This document shows positions 1 to 6,632 of a stretch of DNA of 10,385 bases, one piece after another. Location of the stretch: positions 1 through 10,385 of the forward strand of contig JACQGW010000074.1 of assembly GCA_016199325.1 (NCBI GenBank). The letters are read 5' to 3'. The DNA is from Chloroflexota bacterium (GTDB lineage: Bacteria > Chloroflexota > Dehalococcoidia > JACQGW01). The notes under the pieces are model-generated. The model saw only the letters and a program-made list of their open reading frames with translations. It was not told the DNA's origin and made no database searches. The position numbers and the translations under genes were made by a program. Positions within the stretch are counted from its first letter, which is position 1. The number at the start of each line of letters is the position of its first letter.

Positions 1-46
1 GCCGATAGGCTTCCAGCACCGCGCCACGAATGCGCTCAACGTCCAT
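1..46 (-). CDS. Start of an unidentified protein, cut by the window edge
   Basis: Reading leftward from the ATG at 46-44 the frame is open to the edge and gives MDVERIRGAVLEAYR, a composition typical of a real N-terminus. A GTG six codons upstream (64-62) is an alternative start. No good ribosome binding site is visible. A TTGACT box (minus strand, 82-77) lies about 30 bp upstream of the ATG and could be a -35, but no convincing -10 follows. Only 15 residues are present, so no family can be named. The call rests on the open frame and the absence of any competing gene. Confidence 0.35.
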   Translation of the reverse strand, partial: MDVERIRGAVLEAYR

Positions 47-123
47 GCCATCATGTTGCACCAACGGCTGGACAGAAGTCAACTGGCCAGACTGCCCAAA
101 CCCAGACCTACCTGGGTAGTTAC

Positions 124-158
124 TTTCAAACGCCCTTTTCAAACGCCCTTTTCAAACG
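124..158. repeat. 13-bp tandem repeat, 2.7 copies
   Basis: The unit TTTCAAACGCCCT occurs from 124 and again from 137, with a third TTTCAAACG at 150-158, so three identical TTTCAAACG boxes are spaced 13 bp apart. The array lies about 40 bp upstream of the TTGACT box of the left-edge gene, where a direct-repeat binding site for an activator could sit. Function is unknown; simple replication slippage is equally possible. Confidence 0.7.
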
Positions 159-303
159 ATGGTAGCCGACGATGCCAGCCGCATCATAGCGTGATCGTCC
201 AGCGAAGGCAACGGCTGACCCGGCGGGCTGCGAGACGAGCGCGAAAGAGGCACGAAAACGGCACATAGTGGGAGCATTGGGGGGCCCATTCGCGAGAGGA
301 CGT

Positions 304-324
304 TTTCAGCGGCATGCGCTGAAA
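304..324. repeat. Inverted repeat, 8-bp arms, 5-bp loop
   Basis: TTTCAGCG (304-311) and CGCTGAAA (317-324) are perfect reverse complements around GCATG. No T-run follows on either strand, so it is not a standard terminator. It lies about 40 bp upstream of the candidate promoter of the DUF2281 gene and could be an operator or a small RNA hairpin. Confidence 0.55.
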
Positions 325-361
325 CCAGGCCGGCGAAGGGCAGGAACAGGGAGCACCCATC

Positions 362-370
362 TGGTACAAT
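362..370 (+). promoter_or_regulatory. Extended -10 promoter candidate for the DUF2281 gene
   Basis: TGGTACAAT fits the extended -10 form TGnTAnAAT (TACAAT matches TATAAT at 5 of 6 positions). No good -35 is seen at 16-18 bp, which extended -10 promoters can tolerate. Transcription would start near 377, giving a leader of about 40 nt to the GTG at 418. Confidence 0.4.
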
Positions 371-417
371 AGTGTCCATCGGTGCCTGTACGTCCCGAGC
401 GAGAAACGGAGCAGACC

Positions 418-633
418 GTGGACATCGAACAGTCGGTCGTCGAGAAGCTCCGCGCGCTGCCGCCGGAGAAGCAACAGGAGGTGCTCGACTTCGTCGAGTT
501 CCTCTATGAGAGGAGCGGTGCGAAACGCCCACGCCGGAGCCTGAAGGGGCTCTGGGCGGATCTGGGTGTGGACATCACCGAAGAAGATATCGCCGAAGCG
601 CGGCGTGAGATGTGGGGGAACTTCCCACACTGA
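418..633 (+). CDS. DUF2281 family small antitoxin-like protein
   Basis: A 71-residue protein. The start is GTG 418, preceded by ACGGAG with a 6-nt spacer; an upstream GTG at 382 has no such site. The core ALPPEKQQEVLDFVEFL (residues about 11-27) is the hallmark of the DUF2281 family, followed by a basic linker, SLKGLWADLGVDITEEDI (about residues 40-57) and the ending ARREMWGNFP. The family is annotated as small antitoxin-like proteins, often next to a PIN or RelE-type toxin; the role here is inferred from that. No toxin follows on the same strand, because the next gene is convergent with its stop only 9 bp away, so this copy appears orphaned. The full family length is present with no lesion. 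Confidence 0.85.
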   Translation: MDIEQSVVEKLRALPPEKQQEVLDFVEFLYERSGAKRPRRSLKGLWADLGVDITEEDIAEARREMWGNFPH

Positions 634-642
634 GAAGTGTTC

Positions 643-1071
643 CTATGTGCTTTCGTCCGGTTCGGCCTGCCGTAGTTCCCGCGAGTAGTGCGCGTTCAGT
701 TCCCTTTGTGCCTGCTCCCGCGTCGTGGCGGCGATCTCTTCATCGGTACGATGGAGGACGTCCCGGAGAAACCGGATCAGGTACTCAGGCAACGGTTGTG
801 CAGGTTTGGGTGGCGTCGGGATCGCGTACTGGACCGGCTCGCCCCGCAGTCCTCGCCAGAACTCCTCTTCGCTGAGCAGGCGAAGCTGTCGTCGCCAGAT
901 CATGGTCCACATCTGGCTCGGAATCTCCAGGCCGTCGGCGCCCATCGAGACCATGGTCCCGGTGGTGGAGCGGTCGGGGAGCACCTTCAGGTAGTGGAAG
1001 TGGTCGGTGTGTGTTTCGGTGTAGCCCTGTTTCCGGCAGAACTCCCGTACCTGCCCCCATCTAGGCGGCAT
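643..1071 (-). CDS. HicA-like toxin candidate of a two-gene TA module
   Basis: A 142-residue protein starting at ATG 1071, just 2 bp after the stop of the upstream antitoxin candidate, so translation is probably coupled; no separate SD is seen. Residues about 1-75 resemble a HicA-type double-stranded RNA-binding fold: WGQVREFCRKQGY helix, a beta hairpin with the motif HFHYLKVLPD (His24/His26 may correspond to the HicA catalytic His), TMVSMGADGLEIP, then a second helix WTMIWRRQLRLLSEEEFW. HicA proteins are translation-dependent mRNA interferases, but this protein is about twice the usual length. A Pro-rich linker (residues 83-95) leads to an extra helical, charged C-terminus (about 96-142) not found in minimal HicA. 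I recall similar long proteins labelled cytotoxic translational repressor in Chloroflexota. Toxicity is inferred, not shown. Confidence 0.6.
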   Translation of the reverse strand: MPPRWGQVREFCRKQGYTETHTDHFHYLKVLPDRSTTGTMVSMGADGLEIPSQMWTMIWRRQLRLLSEEEFWRGLRGEPVQYAIPTPPKPAQPLPEYLIRFLRDVLHRTDEEIAATTREQAQRELNAHYSRELRQAEPDEST

Positions 1072-1073
1072 GG

Positions 1074-1562
1074 CTAGCCGGCCGTCACGATGGCGGAGTC
1101 ACCCTCGGAATCTCCGGCAGGCGCACCAAAGAGCATATCAAGGATCTCCGCTTCATCCTGCGCCAGGGACAGACGGAGCACGTACGGTTCCAGACGTGCC
1201 AAGTCCGGCAGGTGACGATAGAAATCGAACTGCTGGAAGTAGTTGGCGACATAGGACCGGACGGCAGCCAGCAGCTCCCGACGGGCCTGCTGGACGGAGC
1301 CGCCGGAACCGCCGATAGCAAGCTCGTTCAGCCAGAGCGTGAACCCGCCGTCATTCTCCGGCAGGACGTCGACGTGGAACCGATACGGCGCCAGCACCCG
1401 GAGCATCGCTTCACGGGCGAGCAGCAAGCCGCGCTCACGGCCGCCCCGTACGATAACCACCGGATGCTCTCTCCGCACTGCCTCATCGAAGATGGGGCTG
1501 AGATTGCGGGCAGTGGTGAGGCTTACCTCCCGCATCATCGTACCTTTCGCGACAGAAGCCAT
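1074..1562 (-). CDS. Phd/HicB-like antitoxin candidate
   Basis: A 162-residue protein. The start is ATG 1562, with GGGGG 5 nt upstream; internal ATGs at codons 9 and 10 are alternatives. The N-terminus (about 11-55: TTARNLSPIFDEAVRREHPV, then VIVRGGRERGLLLAR) has the look of a Phd/YefM DNA-binding antitoxin. Residues about 60-110 (VLPENDGGFTLWLNELAIGG followed by an amphipathic helix) resemble the HicB strand-strand-helix pattern. The C-terminal part is acidic. It is the first gene of a two-gene leftward unit with the HicA-like protein 2 bp downstream, the order expected for an antitoxin-toxin pair. A 24-bp dyad over its -10 box suggests that it represses itself. The antitoxin role is an inference from layout and motif resemblance. 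Confidence 0.6.
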   Translation of the reverse strand: MASVAKGTMMREVSLTTARNLSPIFDEAVRREHPVVIVRGGRERGLLLAREAMLRVLAPYRFHVDVLPENDGGFTLWLNELAIGGSGGSVQQARRELLAAVRSYVANYFQQFDFYRHLPDLARLEPYVLRLSLAQDEAEILDMLFGAPAGDSEGDSAIVTAG

Positions 1563-1577
1563 ACGATCCCCCTGGTG

Positions 1578-1601
1578 TGTACAATCTGTACAGATTATAC
1601 A
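1578..1601 (-). promoter_or_regulatory. Operator: 24-bp dyad over the -10 box
   Basis: Arms TGTACAATC (1578-1586) and GATTATACA (1593-1601) flank a central self-complementary TGTACA (1587-1592). Eleven of the 12 base pairs of the dyad are complementary; the one mismatch (1582/1597) lies where the right arm supplies the -10 box. A bound dimer or tetramer would block RNA polymerase. This is the arrangement expected for autoregulation by the antitoxin encoded just downstream. Confidence 0.7.
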
Positions 1602-1623
1602 GGCTGATCGGAGAAAGGTTCAA
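1594..1623 (-). promoter_or_regulatory. Strong promoter of the HicA-like module
   Basis: On the minus strand TTGAAC (1623-1618) is followed by an 18-bp spacer and a perfect TATAAT (1599-1594). Transcription would begin near 1587, inside the dyad, with a leader of about 25 nt before ATG 1562. Confidence 0.75.
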
Positions 1624-1711
1624 GGCCCAGCCGCCCGCTGCAAAGCCCAATGCTAAAGAAAGTGATGAGTGATGAGCGAGATCCCTGCAAGGAACTTGCC
1701 GAATGCACCAT

Positions 1712-2191
1712 TTACCGGCGTTCGTCCACGTGCATGATATGCTCGGCATGTTCGGGGATCGCTTTCAGCGTCTTGCGGAGGAACGCAGGGCGGAGGTCGA
1801 GGGTCTCGAGGGCGCTGATCGGGTGCCACCCGGAGACGCACCGGATTCCTGCCTCGTCGCTGGCGAATGGTCCGTCCCCCTGGTACAGGTACGAGTCGGC
1901 CGGGAACGTGATCAGGAAGTACAGCGAGAGCTCGTGGTAGGACCGGCTGTCGAGCTCGAAGAAGTTCTCGACCACCCAGAGCAGCCGCTCGACCTGCACG
2001 GTCGTGCCGAGCTCCTCCTGCATCTCCCGCCTCAGCGTGTCCCGGGCCGATTCCAGCAGCTCGCCCCGCCCGCCCGGTAGGAACCAGAAGGGATACCCCT
2101 CGGCCTGTTGCGCCAGCACCCGGTCACCGTGGAGCGCAACCCCGGCGACACGATAGTTGAACCGGGCGCCGTCACGATCGAAGGTGATCAT
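1712..2191 (-). CDS. Nudix hydrolase
   Basis: A 159-residue protein with a complete Nudix box GX5EX7REUXEEXGU at residues 41-63: Gly41, Glu47, Arg55-Glu56, Glu59-Glu60, Gly62. The glutamates bind the divalent metal that hydrolyses a nucleoside diphosphate linked to another group. It is preceded by the usual strand and LPGG turn (38-41). The substrate cannot be read from the sequence. The chosen start, ATG 2191, gives the expected short N-terminal strand before the fold; a G-rich SD lies very close (about 3 nt spacer). It sits 45 bp downstream of the PFOR second chain in the same direction and may be the last gene of that operon. A G-quadruplex-forming stretch lies in the gap. Length and motif are normal for a single-domain Nudix protein. 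Confidence 0.92.
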   Translation of the reverse strand: MITFDRDGARFNYRVAGVALHGDRVLAQQAEGYPFWFLPGGRGELLESARDTLRREMQEELGTTVQVERLLWVVENFFELDSRSYHELSLYFLITFPADSYLYQGDGPFASDEAGIRCVSGWHPISALETLDLRPAFLRKTLKAIPEHAEHIMHVDERR

Positions 2192-2212
2192 CTGCCCCCA
2201 TCGTCCTTCTGG

Positions 2213-2237
2213 CCCCCGACCCCCAACCCCCGCTCCC
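2213..2237 (-). promoter_or_regulatory. Putative G-quadruplex in the PFOR-Nudix gap
   Basis: On the minus (transcribed-sense) strand there are four G-tracts: GGG (2237-2235), GGGGG (2231-2227), GGGGG (2224-2220) and GGGGG (2217-2213), with loops of 3, 2 and 2 nt. This meets the standard G3+N1-7 pattern. It begins in the stop codon of the PFOR chain and ends about 21 nt before the Nudix start, so an RNA quadruplex here could affect ribosome access or uncouple expression. Formation is predicted from sequence only. Confidence 0.6.
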
Positions 2238-4033
2238 TACCGGAGCCCGGCCAGCTCTTGCAGGATTCGCCAGTTGGCCAGCCGATCGGCTTCCGCGGCC
2301 CGGAGGGCGTCGGAGGGGGTGCCCTCTTCGTCGAACTGCTTGCGGAAGCGCCCCTCCGTGCGGGCAAACTCGATAAAGGAGAACGGTCTGGCCGACCGCG
2401 GCGGCGTGTACCAGTCCTCTTTGACGGCCGGGTTGCCGGTCAGGCTGAGCCGCTCCGAGAACCGATCGCCGCCCTCCGGGTCGTAGACGAAGAGCGGGAA
2501 CGCCCGGCTCTCGACGGCCAGCTTCGCCTGCGTCGCCGACAGGTTGTCGGCGACGCCGTGCTCCGGCTGGCAGCTCGTATAGACGTTGATCAGCGCCGGG
2601 CCGCGGAACTCGTTGGCTCGCATGATGGCGCGGTAGAAGTGCGTCGGGTAGGCGCAGCTCGTCTGGGCGACGTACGTGTGCGGATGCATCATGGCGATAC
2701 GGGCGATCTCCTTGCGCTGCTCTTGCTTGCCGCGCACCGCCCGACCGACCGCGCTCATCTTGGCGTCCTGGGCCGGGAAGGACGCGGTCGATGCCTGGCC
2801 GCCGGTGTTCGAGTACACCTGCGTATCGAGCACGAGCACCTTCACGTCCATACCGCTCGCCATCAGGCGGCTCAGGCTCTGGAAGCCGATGTCATACATA
2901 GCGCCGTCGCCGCCGACGACCCAGATCCGCTTGTCGGCCCAGCCCATCTGGTTCCAGCGCAGGCGAATGCCCATCGCGTCCGCCGGGCCGTTCTCGAAGA
3001 GCGAGTTCGTCCACGGCACCAGGAACGGGTTGTAGGGGTAGGTCGAGCCGTAGACGGTGTTGCAGCCGGTGCTGGCGACGATGCCGAAGCCCTGCGGCCC
3101 ATAGACGAAGCCGGTAGCGGCCAGCAGCATCCGGAGCGCCGTCGCTTCGCCACAGCCCATGCACGAGCCGGCGCCGCCGACGTAGAGCAGCGTCTGCGCC
3201 TCTTTCAGCATGATGTCGACGAGCGCCTTCTCGTTCACGTAGGCGTCGGGCGTCGGGCCGACCTTGCGGAAGAAGGTGAACGCCTCGCGGTACGCCGGGA
3301 TCGTCTCCGCCCGCTTCGGCACCATGCGGAGCGCGTGGTAGCCGAGGTCGTCGCAGACCTTGACGCACTCGCCGCAGCCCTTGCACTTGGTCGGGTCGAC
3401 GAAGATGCCGAACATCGCCGGCTCGATCCCCTTCCGCTCCGACACCTCGCCGTACTTGCGCGTCCAGGTCCACTGCTGTGCCATCCGCTCGCGCTCGGCC
3501 TCGTCCGCCACGTAGCCGAGGGCCGCCTCCAGCCGGTTCCTCGGGATCGCCTTGCCCAGGATCGCCGTATCGGGACACTGGGTGACGCAGTTCATGCAGC
3601 CGGTGCAGTTGGCCGCCAGGTATTCGGGAATCTCCGGGGCGAGGTACGAGAAATCGCGCAGCGCGGCGCTGCCCGGCGGGATCAGGCTGCGGGCGAGCCC
3701 GACGTCGGCCGGCAGCGAGGCGCTGCCGACGCCCTGCTGGTAGGCGCCGACGACGCGCTCGTTGAAGTCCTCGACGTACTCGGCGACGTTCAGCCGGATG
3801 ACGCTGGAGTCGAGGAGCTGGGCCTCGTGAAGCTCTTTGGTAACGCCGGGCTCCTTGATGCCGATCGGCGCGGTCGCCTCGTCGAGGTCCAGGGAGCTGT
3901 AGATCCGCTGGCCCATCGGCGGGACCTCGATCTCCAGCGCGCTGAAGCGGGAGGCTTCATCCGAGCCGAGCCGCACCAGGCGGGCTCGCGGATTGGGAGA
4001 AGCCGGCGGCGGCGTGGGATCTTTGAGAGCCAT
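2237..4033 (-). CDS. PFOR second chain: 2x[4Fe-4S] and TPP-binding domains
   Basis: A 598-residue protein equivalent to the C-terminal half of single-chain pyruvate:ferredoxin oxidoreductase. The start is ATG 4033, with AGGAGG 4 nt upstream. An N-terminal region of about 130 residues (ending LAPEIPEYLAAN) leads into the ferredoxin-like domain with CTGCMNCVTQCP (Cys143/146/149/153) and CKGCGECVKVC (Cys217/220/223/227, followed by Asp instead of the usual Pro). The TPP domain follows from about residue 283. It carries GDG (375-377) with VYSNTGG (406-412) for the diphosphate and Mg, and the four proximal-cluster cysteines expected in PFOR: CMGC (291/294), STGC (324) and TSC (488). All three clusters can therefore form, giving an electron path from the TPP intermediate to ferredoxin. 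The reaction expected is 2-oxoacid + CoA to acyl-CoA + CO2 + reduced ferredoxin; pyruvate is likely but unproven. It is encoded 23 bp after its partner chain. Confidence 0.92.
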   Translation of the reverse strand: MALKDPTPPPASPNPRARLVRLGSDEASRFSALEIEVPPMGQRIYSSLDLDEATAPIGIKEPGVTKELHEAQLLDSSVIRLNVAEYVEDFNERVVGAYQQGVGSASLPADVGLARSLIPPGSAALRDFSYLAPEIPEYLAANCTGCMNCVTQCPDTAILGKAIPRNRLEAALGYVADEAERERMAQQWTWTRKYGEVSERKGIEPAMFGIFVDPTKCKGCGECVKVCDDLGYHALRMVPKRAETIPAYREAFTFFRKVGPTPDAYVNEKALVDIMLKEAQTLLYVGGAGSCMGCGEATALRMLLAATGFVYGPQGFGIVASTGCNTVYGSTYPYNPFLVPWTNSLFENGPADAMGIRLRWNQMGWADKRIWVVGGDGAMYDIGFQSLSRLMASGMDVKVLVLDTQVYSNTGGQASTASFPAQDAKMSAVGRAVRGKQEQRKEIARIAMMHPHTYVAQTSCAYPTHFYRAIMRANEFRGPALINVYTSCQPEHGVADNLSATQAKLAVESRAFPLFVYDPEGGDRFSERLSLTGNPAVKEDWYTPPRSARPFSFIEFARTEGRFRKQFDEEGTPSDALRAAEADRLANWRILQELAGLR

Positions 4034-4056
4034 CTGTCCTCCTATTGACCGCTGCG

Positions 4057-6456
4057 CTAGCGCAGGCCCGGCTCGAGCTCGCCGAGCTCACGGACCAGAT
4101 CGGTGACCGAGAGAATCCCGACCGGTCGCTCGTGCCCGTCGATCCGCTGAACGACGACCAGCCGATGGATGCGCTTCTCGTGCAGGATGCCGATGGCATC
4201 CGGCAGCGCGGTCTCCGGCTCCACGGCGATGACCGGCGACGTCATCAGGTGCTCGGCGACCAGCCCCTCCATCCGCACGTTCGGCGCGACGAACCCGACG
4301 TTGACGAGGTCCCGCTTCGAGACGAGGCCGAGCGCGTCGCCCTCGTCGTCGACGACGACCACCGCGCTGATCTGCTTCTCGCTCATCAGCCGGGCGATCT
4401 CGGCGATCGGCGCCCGCGGCCCGCAAGAGACGACGCCATAATGCATCAGGTCCTGGACCCGCAGGTGGGCCACCGCCCGGCGCTGCTCCGACTCCGCCGC
4501 GGCACCACGCTCGACGATCTCCCGCGGGATCTCGAACACCTCCCGGTAGCCGCGCGTGACGGCGCTCAGGTTGTCCCGAACGACCTGTTCTCCCTGCTTG
4601 CCGAAGTACTTGCGCAGGCTCCGGTCGACGCCCGCCAGCACCTGCTCGTCCGTCAGTCCCTTCCGTTCGATGAACGGCGTGATCCGGAGGAAGATGCCGA
4701 GCAGGACGATGCCCTGCATCCGCTGCTCGAGCTCGGGCCGTGAGGCAACCTCGCGCGCGATCTTGATGGTGTCCAGAACGAACACTCGGATACCGCGCTG
4801 GCGAATCATGCGTTGCGCATAGGAGGGCAGCGCATCCCAGACCGCTTCGGGATCGGTGAGCGTGCTCTGGAGGAAGACCATGCCGCCGTCCCGCAGGCCG
4901 GCCAGCGGGTTGCCCAGGTTAAAGGCGTTGGCGTCGTTGAGCGGGACGAAGTCGACGGTTTCGAGCTCACAGTGCGTCCGTGGCCGCTCCTCGGCGGCGA
5001 CGAGATAGTACGTCGTCGGCAGGCCCTTCTTTTCGGAGCCGTAGAGCGGGTACGCCTGCACCTGAAGGTCGAAGAGGTCGGCGACAATCGTCGCGATGAT
5101 CTTGTTCGTCGTCACCGAGCCGAAACCGCCGACCGAGTGGCCGCGCATGGCGAATGCGCCCGGCGGCTGCACCGGCGGGTCGACCTCCCGCCGCAGGGCG
5201 AGGTCGTGATTGATGCCGAGCACGAAGAAGCGATGGCCATGGCCGTCGCCAACGCTGCGCATGTGGTCGACGGTGGCGATGAAGTCGCCCGGCCGAACGT
5301 CCCGGCTGCCGAGACCGGCAGCGCCGGAGAAGATGGTCGGAACCCGGTGCAGGCGCGGGTAGCCCTCGGCGCCGGTCAGCGCGTCGGTGAACGCCGCCTT
5401 GATCTCGGCGGTCAGCGGGTTGCTCTGCGCCAGCGGGTTGTCCATCCGCTCGATCACCGCCAACGCCTTGACGTTGGCCAGCACCCAGACGATCTCCGGC
5501 CCCGGGAACGGGCGGAAGGAGGTGACGTGGACGACCCCCACCGGGATGCGCCGGTGCTCACGGATCCAGTCCGCCGTCGCCATCGCCGTCTCGATCATGC
5601 TGCCCATCCCGACGACGGCGTACTCGGCGTCCTTCATCCGGTACGTCTGGACGAGCGCATACGGCCGGCCGGTCAGCTCGGTGAACTCCGTCATCGCCGC
5701 GGCCAGCGCCGGTTTGACCCGCTCGTAGAAGTAGCGCTGGGCGACCTTGCCCTTCATGTAGCTGTCCTGGTTCTGGACGACGCCGCTCTGCAGGGGGTTC
5801 GACGGGTCGAAGAGGTTGCGCAGCTTCTCGCTCGGACTGTCGACGAAGCGGCGCATCAGCTCCGGCTCGGGCAGGAGCACGTTCTCAATCGTATGGGTCG
5901 TCAGGAAGCCGTCCTGGCAACTGAGGAACGGCGTCTCGGTGTCCTCCGCCACCCGGCGGGCGATCAGCGCCAGGTCGCCGGCTGCCTGGGCATTGCGGGC
6001 GAAGAGAATGCCCCAGCCGGTATCGGTCACGGCCATGACGTCGTCGTGGCCGGCGTGGACGTTGAGCGCCTGGCTCGTCAGCGCCCGGGCGCCGATATGA
6101 AAGACGACCGGCAACCGCTTGCCGGAGATGGTGTAGAGGACCTCTTTCATCAGGACGAGGCCCTGGCCGGAGGTGAAGTTCGTGACCCGGCCGCCGGCGA
6201 GGGCGAAGCCCTCACAGGTCGTCGCCGAGCTGTGCTCAGACTCCGGCTCGAGAAAGGCGAGCTTGTCTCCCCAGAGGTTCGTGCGGCCGTTGGCCACCTC
6301 TTGCTGGTAACCGGCGCCCATGTTCGTCGAGGAGGTAATCGGGTAGGCGCAAGCGGCTTGACTGATGTTCGTCTCGACCCAGACGACGGTCGTCGAGCCG
6401 TCTGCGGTGGTGGGGATTCCCGGGTAGGGAATAACGTCGCTCCGGGTGGATAGCAT
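4057..6456 (-). CDS. PFOR first chain (alpha and gamma domains) fused to a CBS pair
   Basis: A 799-residue protein. The start is ATG 6456, preceded by AAGGAG with a short spacer; the frame stays open far upstream but loses family resemblance there. Residues about 25-250 are the PFOR domain I (YPIT at 38-41, SEH at 73-75 whose Glu74 probably corresponds to the TPP-activating Glu, GARAL at 122-126 with the substrate-binding Arg124). Residues about 262-400 are the transketolase-C-like domain II. Residues about 408-645 are the gamma/CoA-side domain III (RGHSVGGFGSVTTNK at 438-452). After a linker, two CBS motifs occupy about 667-722 (VQDLMHYGVV ... VSKRDLV) and 733-792 (VAEHLMTSPVIAV ... LSVTDLV). 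CBS pairs usually bind AMP, ATP or related nucleotides. Canonical PFOR has none here: the chain is split exactly where the iron-sulfur half should follow, and the CBS pair takes the end. It acts with the 2237-4033 protein in the cytoplasm. Confidence 0.9.
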   Translation of the reverse strand: MLSTRSDVIPYPGIPTTADGSTTVVWVETNISQAACAYPITSSTNMGAGYQQEVANGRTNLWGDKLAFLEPESEHSSATTCEGFALAGGRVTNFTSGQGLVLMKEVLYTISGKRLPVVFHIGARALTSQALNVHAGHDDVMAVTDTGWGILFARNAQAAGDLALIARRVAEDTETPFLSCQDGFLTTHTIENVLLPEPELMRRFVDSPSEKLRNLFDPSNPLQSGVVQNQDSYMKGKVAQRYFYERVKPALAAAMTEFTELTGRPYALVQTYRMKDAEYAVVGMGSMIETAMATADWIREHRRIPVGVVHVTSFRPFPGPEIVWVLANVKALAVIERMDNPLAQSNPLTAEIKAAFTDALTGAEGYPRLHRVPTIFSGAAGLGSRDVRPGDFIATVDHMRSVGDGHGHRFFVLGINHDLALRREVDPPVQPPGAFAMRGHSVGGFGSVTTNKIIATIVADLFDLQVQAYPLYGSEKKGLPTTYYLVAAEERPRTHCELETVDFVPLNDANAFNLGNPLAGLRDGGMVFLQSTLTDPEAVWDALPSYAQRMIRQRGIRVFVLDTIKIAREVASRPELEQRMQGIVLLGIFLRITPFIERKGLTDEQVLAGVDRSLRKYFGKQGEQVVRDNLSAVTRGYREVFEIPREIVERGAAAESEQRRAVAHLRVQDLMHYGVVSCGPRAPIAEIARLMSEKQISAVVVVDDEGDALGLVSKRDLVNVGFVAPNVRMEGLVAEHLMTSPVIAVEPETALPDAIGILHEKRIHRLVVVQRIDGHERPVGILSVTDLVRELGELEPGLR
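4475..4500 (-). other. Linker between PFOR gamma domain and CBS pair
   Basis: These codons encode residues about 652-660 (AAAESEQRR), a short charged Ala/Glu/Gln/Arg linker with no domain character that separates the end of the PFOR gamma domain from the first CBS motif. It marks the fusion joint; there is no stop or frame break, so the CBS pair is truly part of the chain. Confidence 0.6.
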
Positions 6457-6582
6457 GCACGCTCCTTCCTGGCCGCATGCACGGCGGTTTCGCGATGGCT
6501 CCCGGCCGGTCCCGCGCCCGTCCGGCTTGCTGCTTGCTGATCTGATCGCGCCAGTCGGCCGTGCCCGTCCAACCGTCTGCCA

Positions 6583-6612
6583 ATGATACCGCGCTTTGCC
6601 CGACTGCCGCAA
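6583..6612 (-). promoter_or_regulatory. Weak promoter candidate for the PFOR operon
   Basis: On the minus strand TATCAT (6588-6583, 5 of 6 to consensus) has TTGCGG (6612-6607) 18 bp upstream. The -35 keeps only TTG. It would give a leader of about 120 nt before ATG 6456. It is the best candidate seen, but the match is modest. Confidence 0.3.
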
Positions 6613-6632
6613 CCGGGCGAGCCGCTCAGCCC

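Larger units (their letters stand above)
47..417. other. Intergenic region between divergent genes, with repeats and a promoter candidate
   Basis: About 370 bases without a believable gene. It holds a 13-bp tandem repeat (124-158), a small inverted repeat (304-324) and a promoter candidate for the DUF2281 gene (362-370). The open frames here run antisense or are Arg-rich without family resemblance, and I reject them as genes. Confidence 0.6.

Noticed and set aside
304..324. Inverted repeat as a rho-independent terminator
   Set aside because: The stem is good but no T-run follows on either strand and no gene ends just before it.
152..630. Minus-strand open frames covering the DUF2281 gene and its upstream region
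   Set aside because: No family resemblance and no SD. The plus-strand gene is clearly DUF2281.
2108..4048. Plus-strand 646-codon open frame opposite the PFOR second chain
   Set aside because: The composition is Arg, Ala, Asp, Val, His-rich with no family motif. The opposite strand has 12 conserved PFOR cysteines and TPP motifs, so this is its codon-bias shadow.
4813..6453. Plus-strand 546-codon open frame opposite the PFOR first chain
   Set aside because: Same reasoning: low-complexity, basic, no motif, fully antisense to a recognised enzyme.
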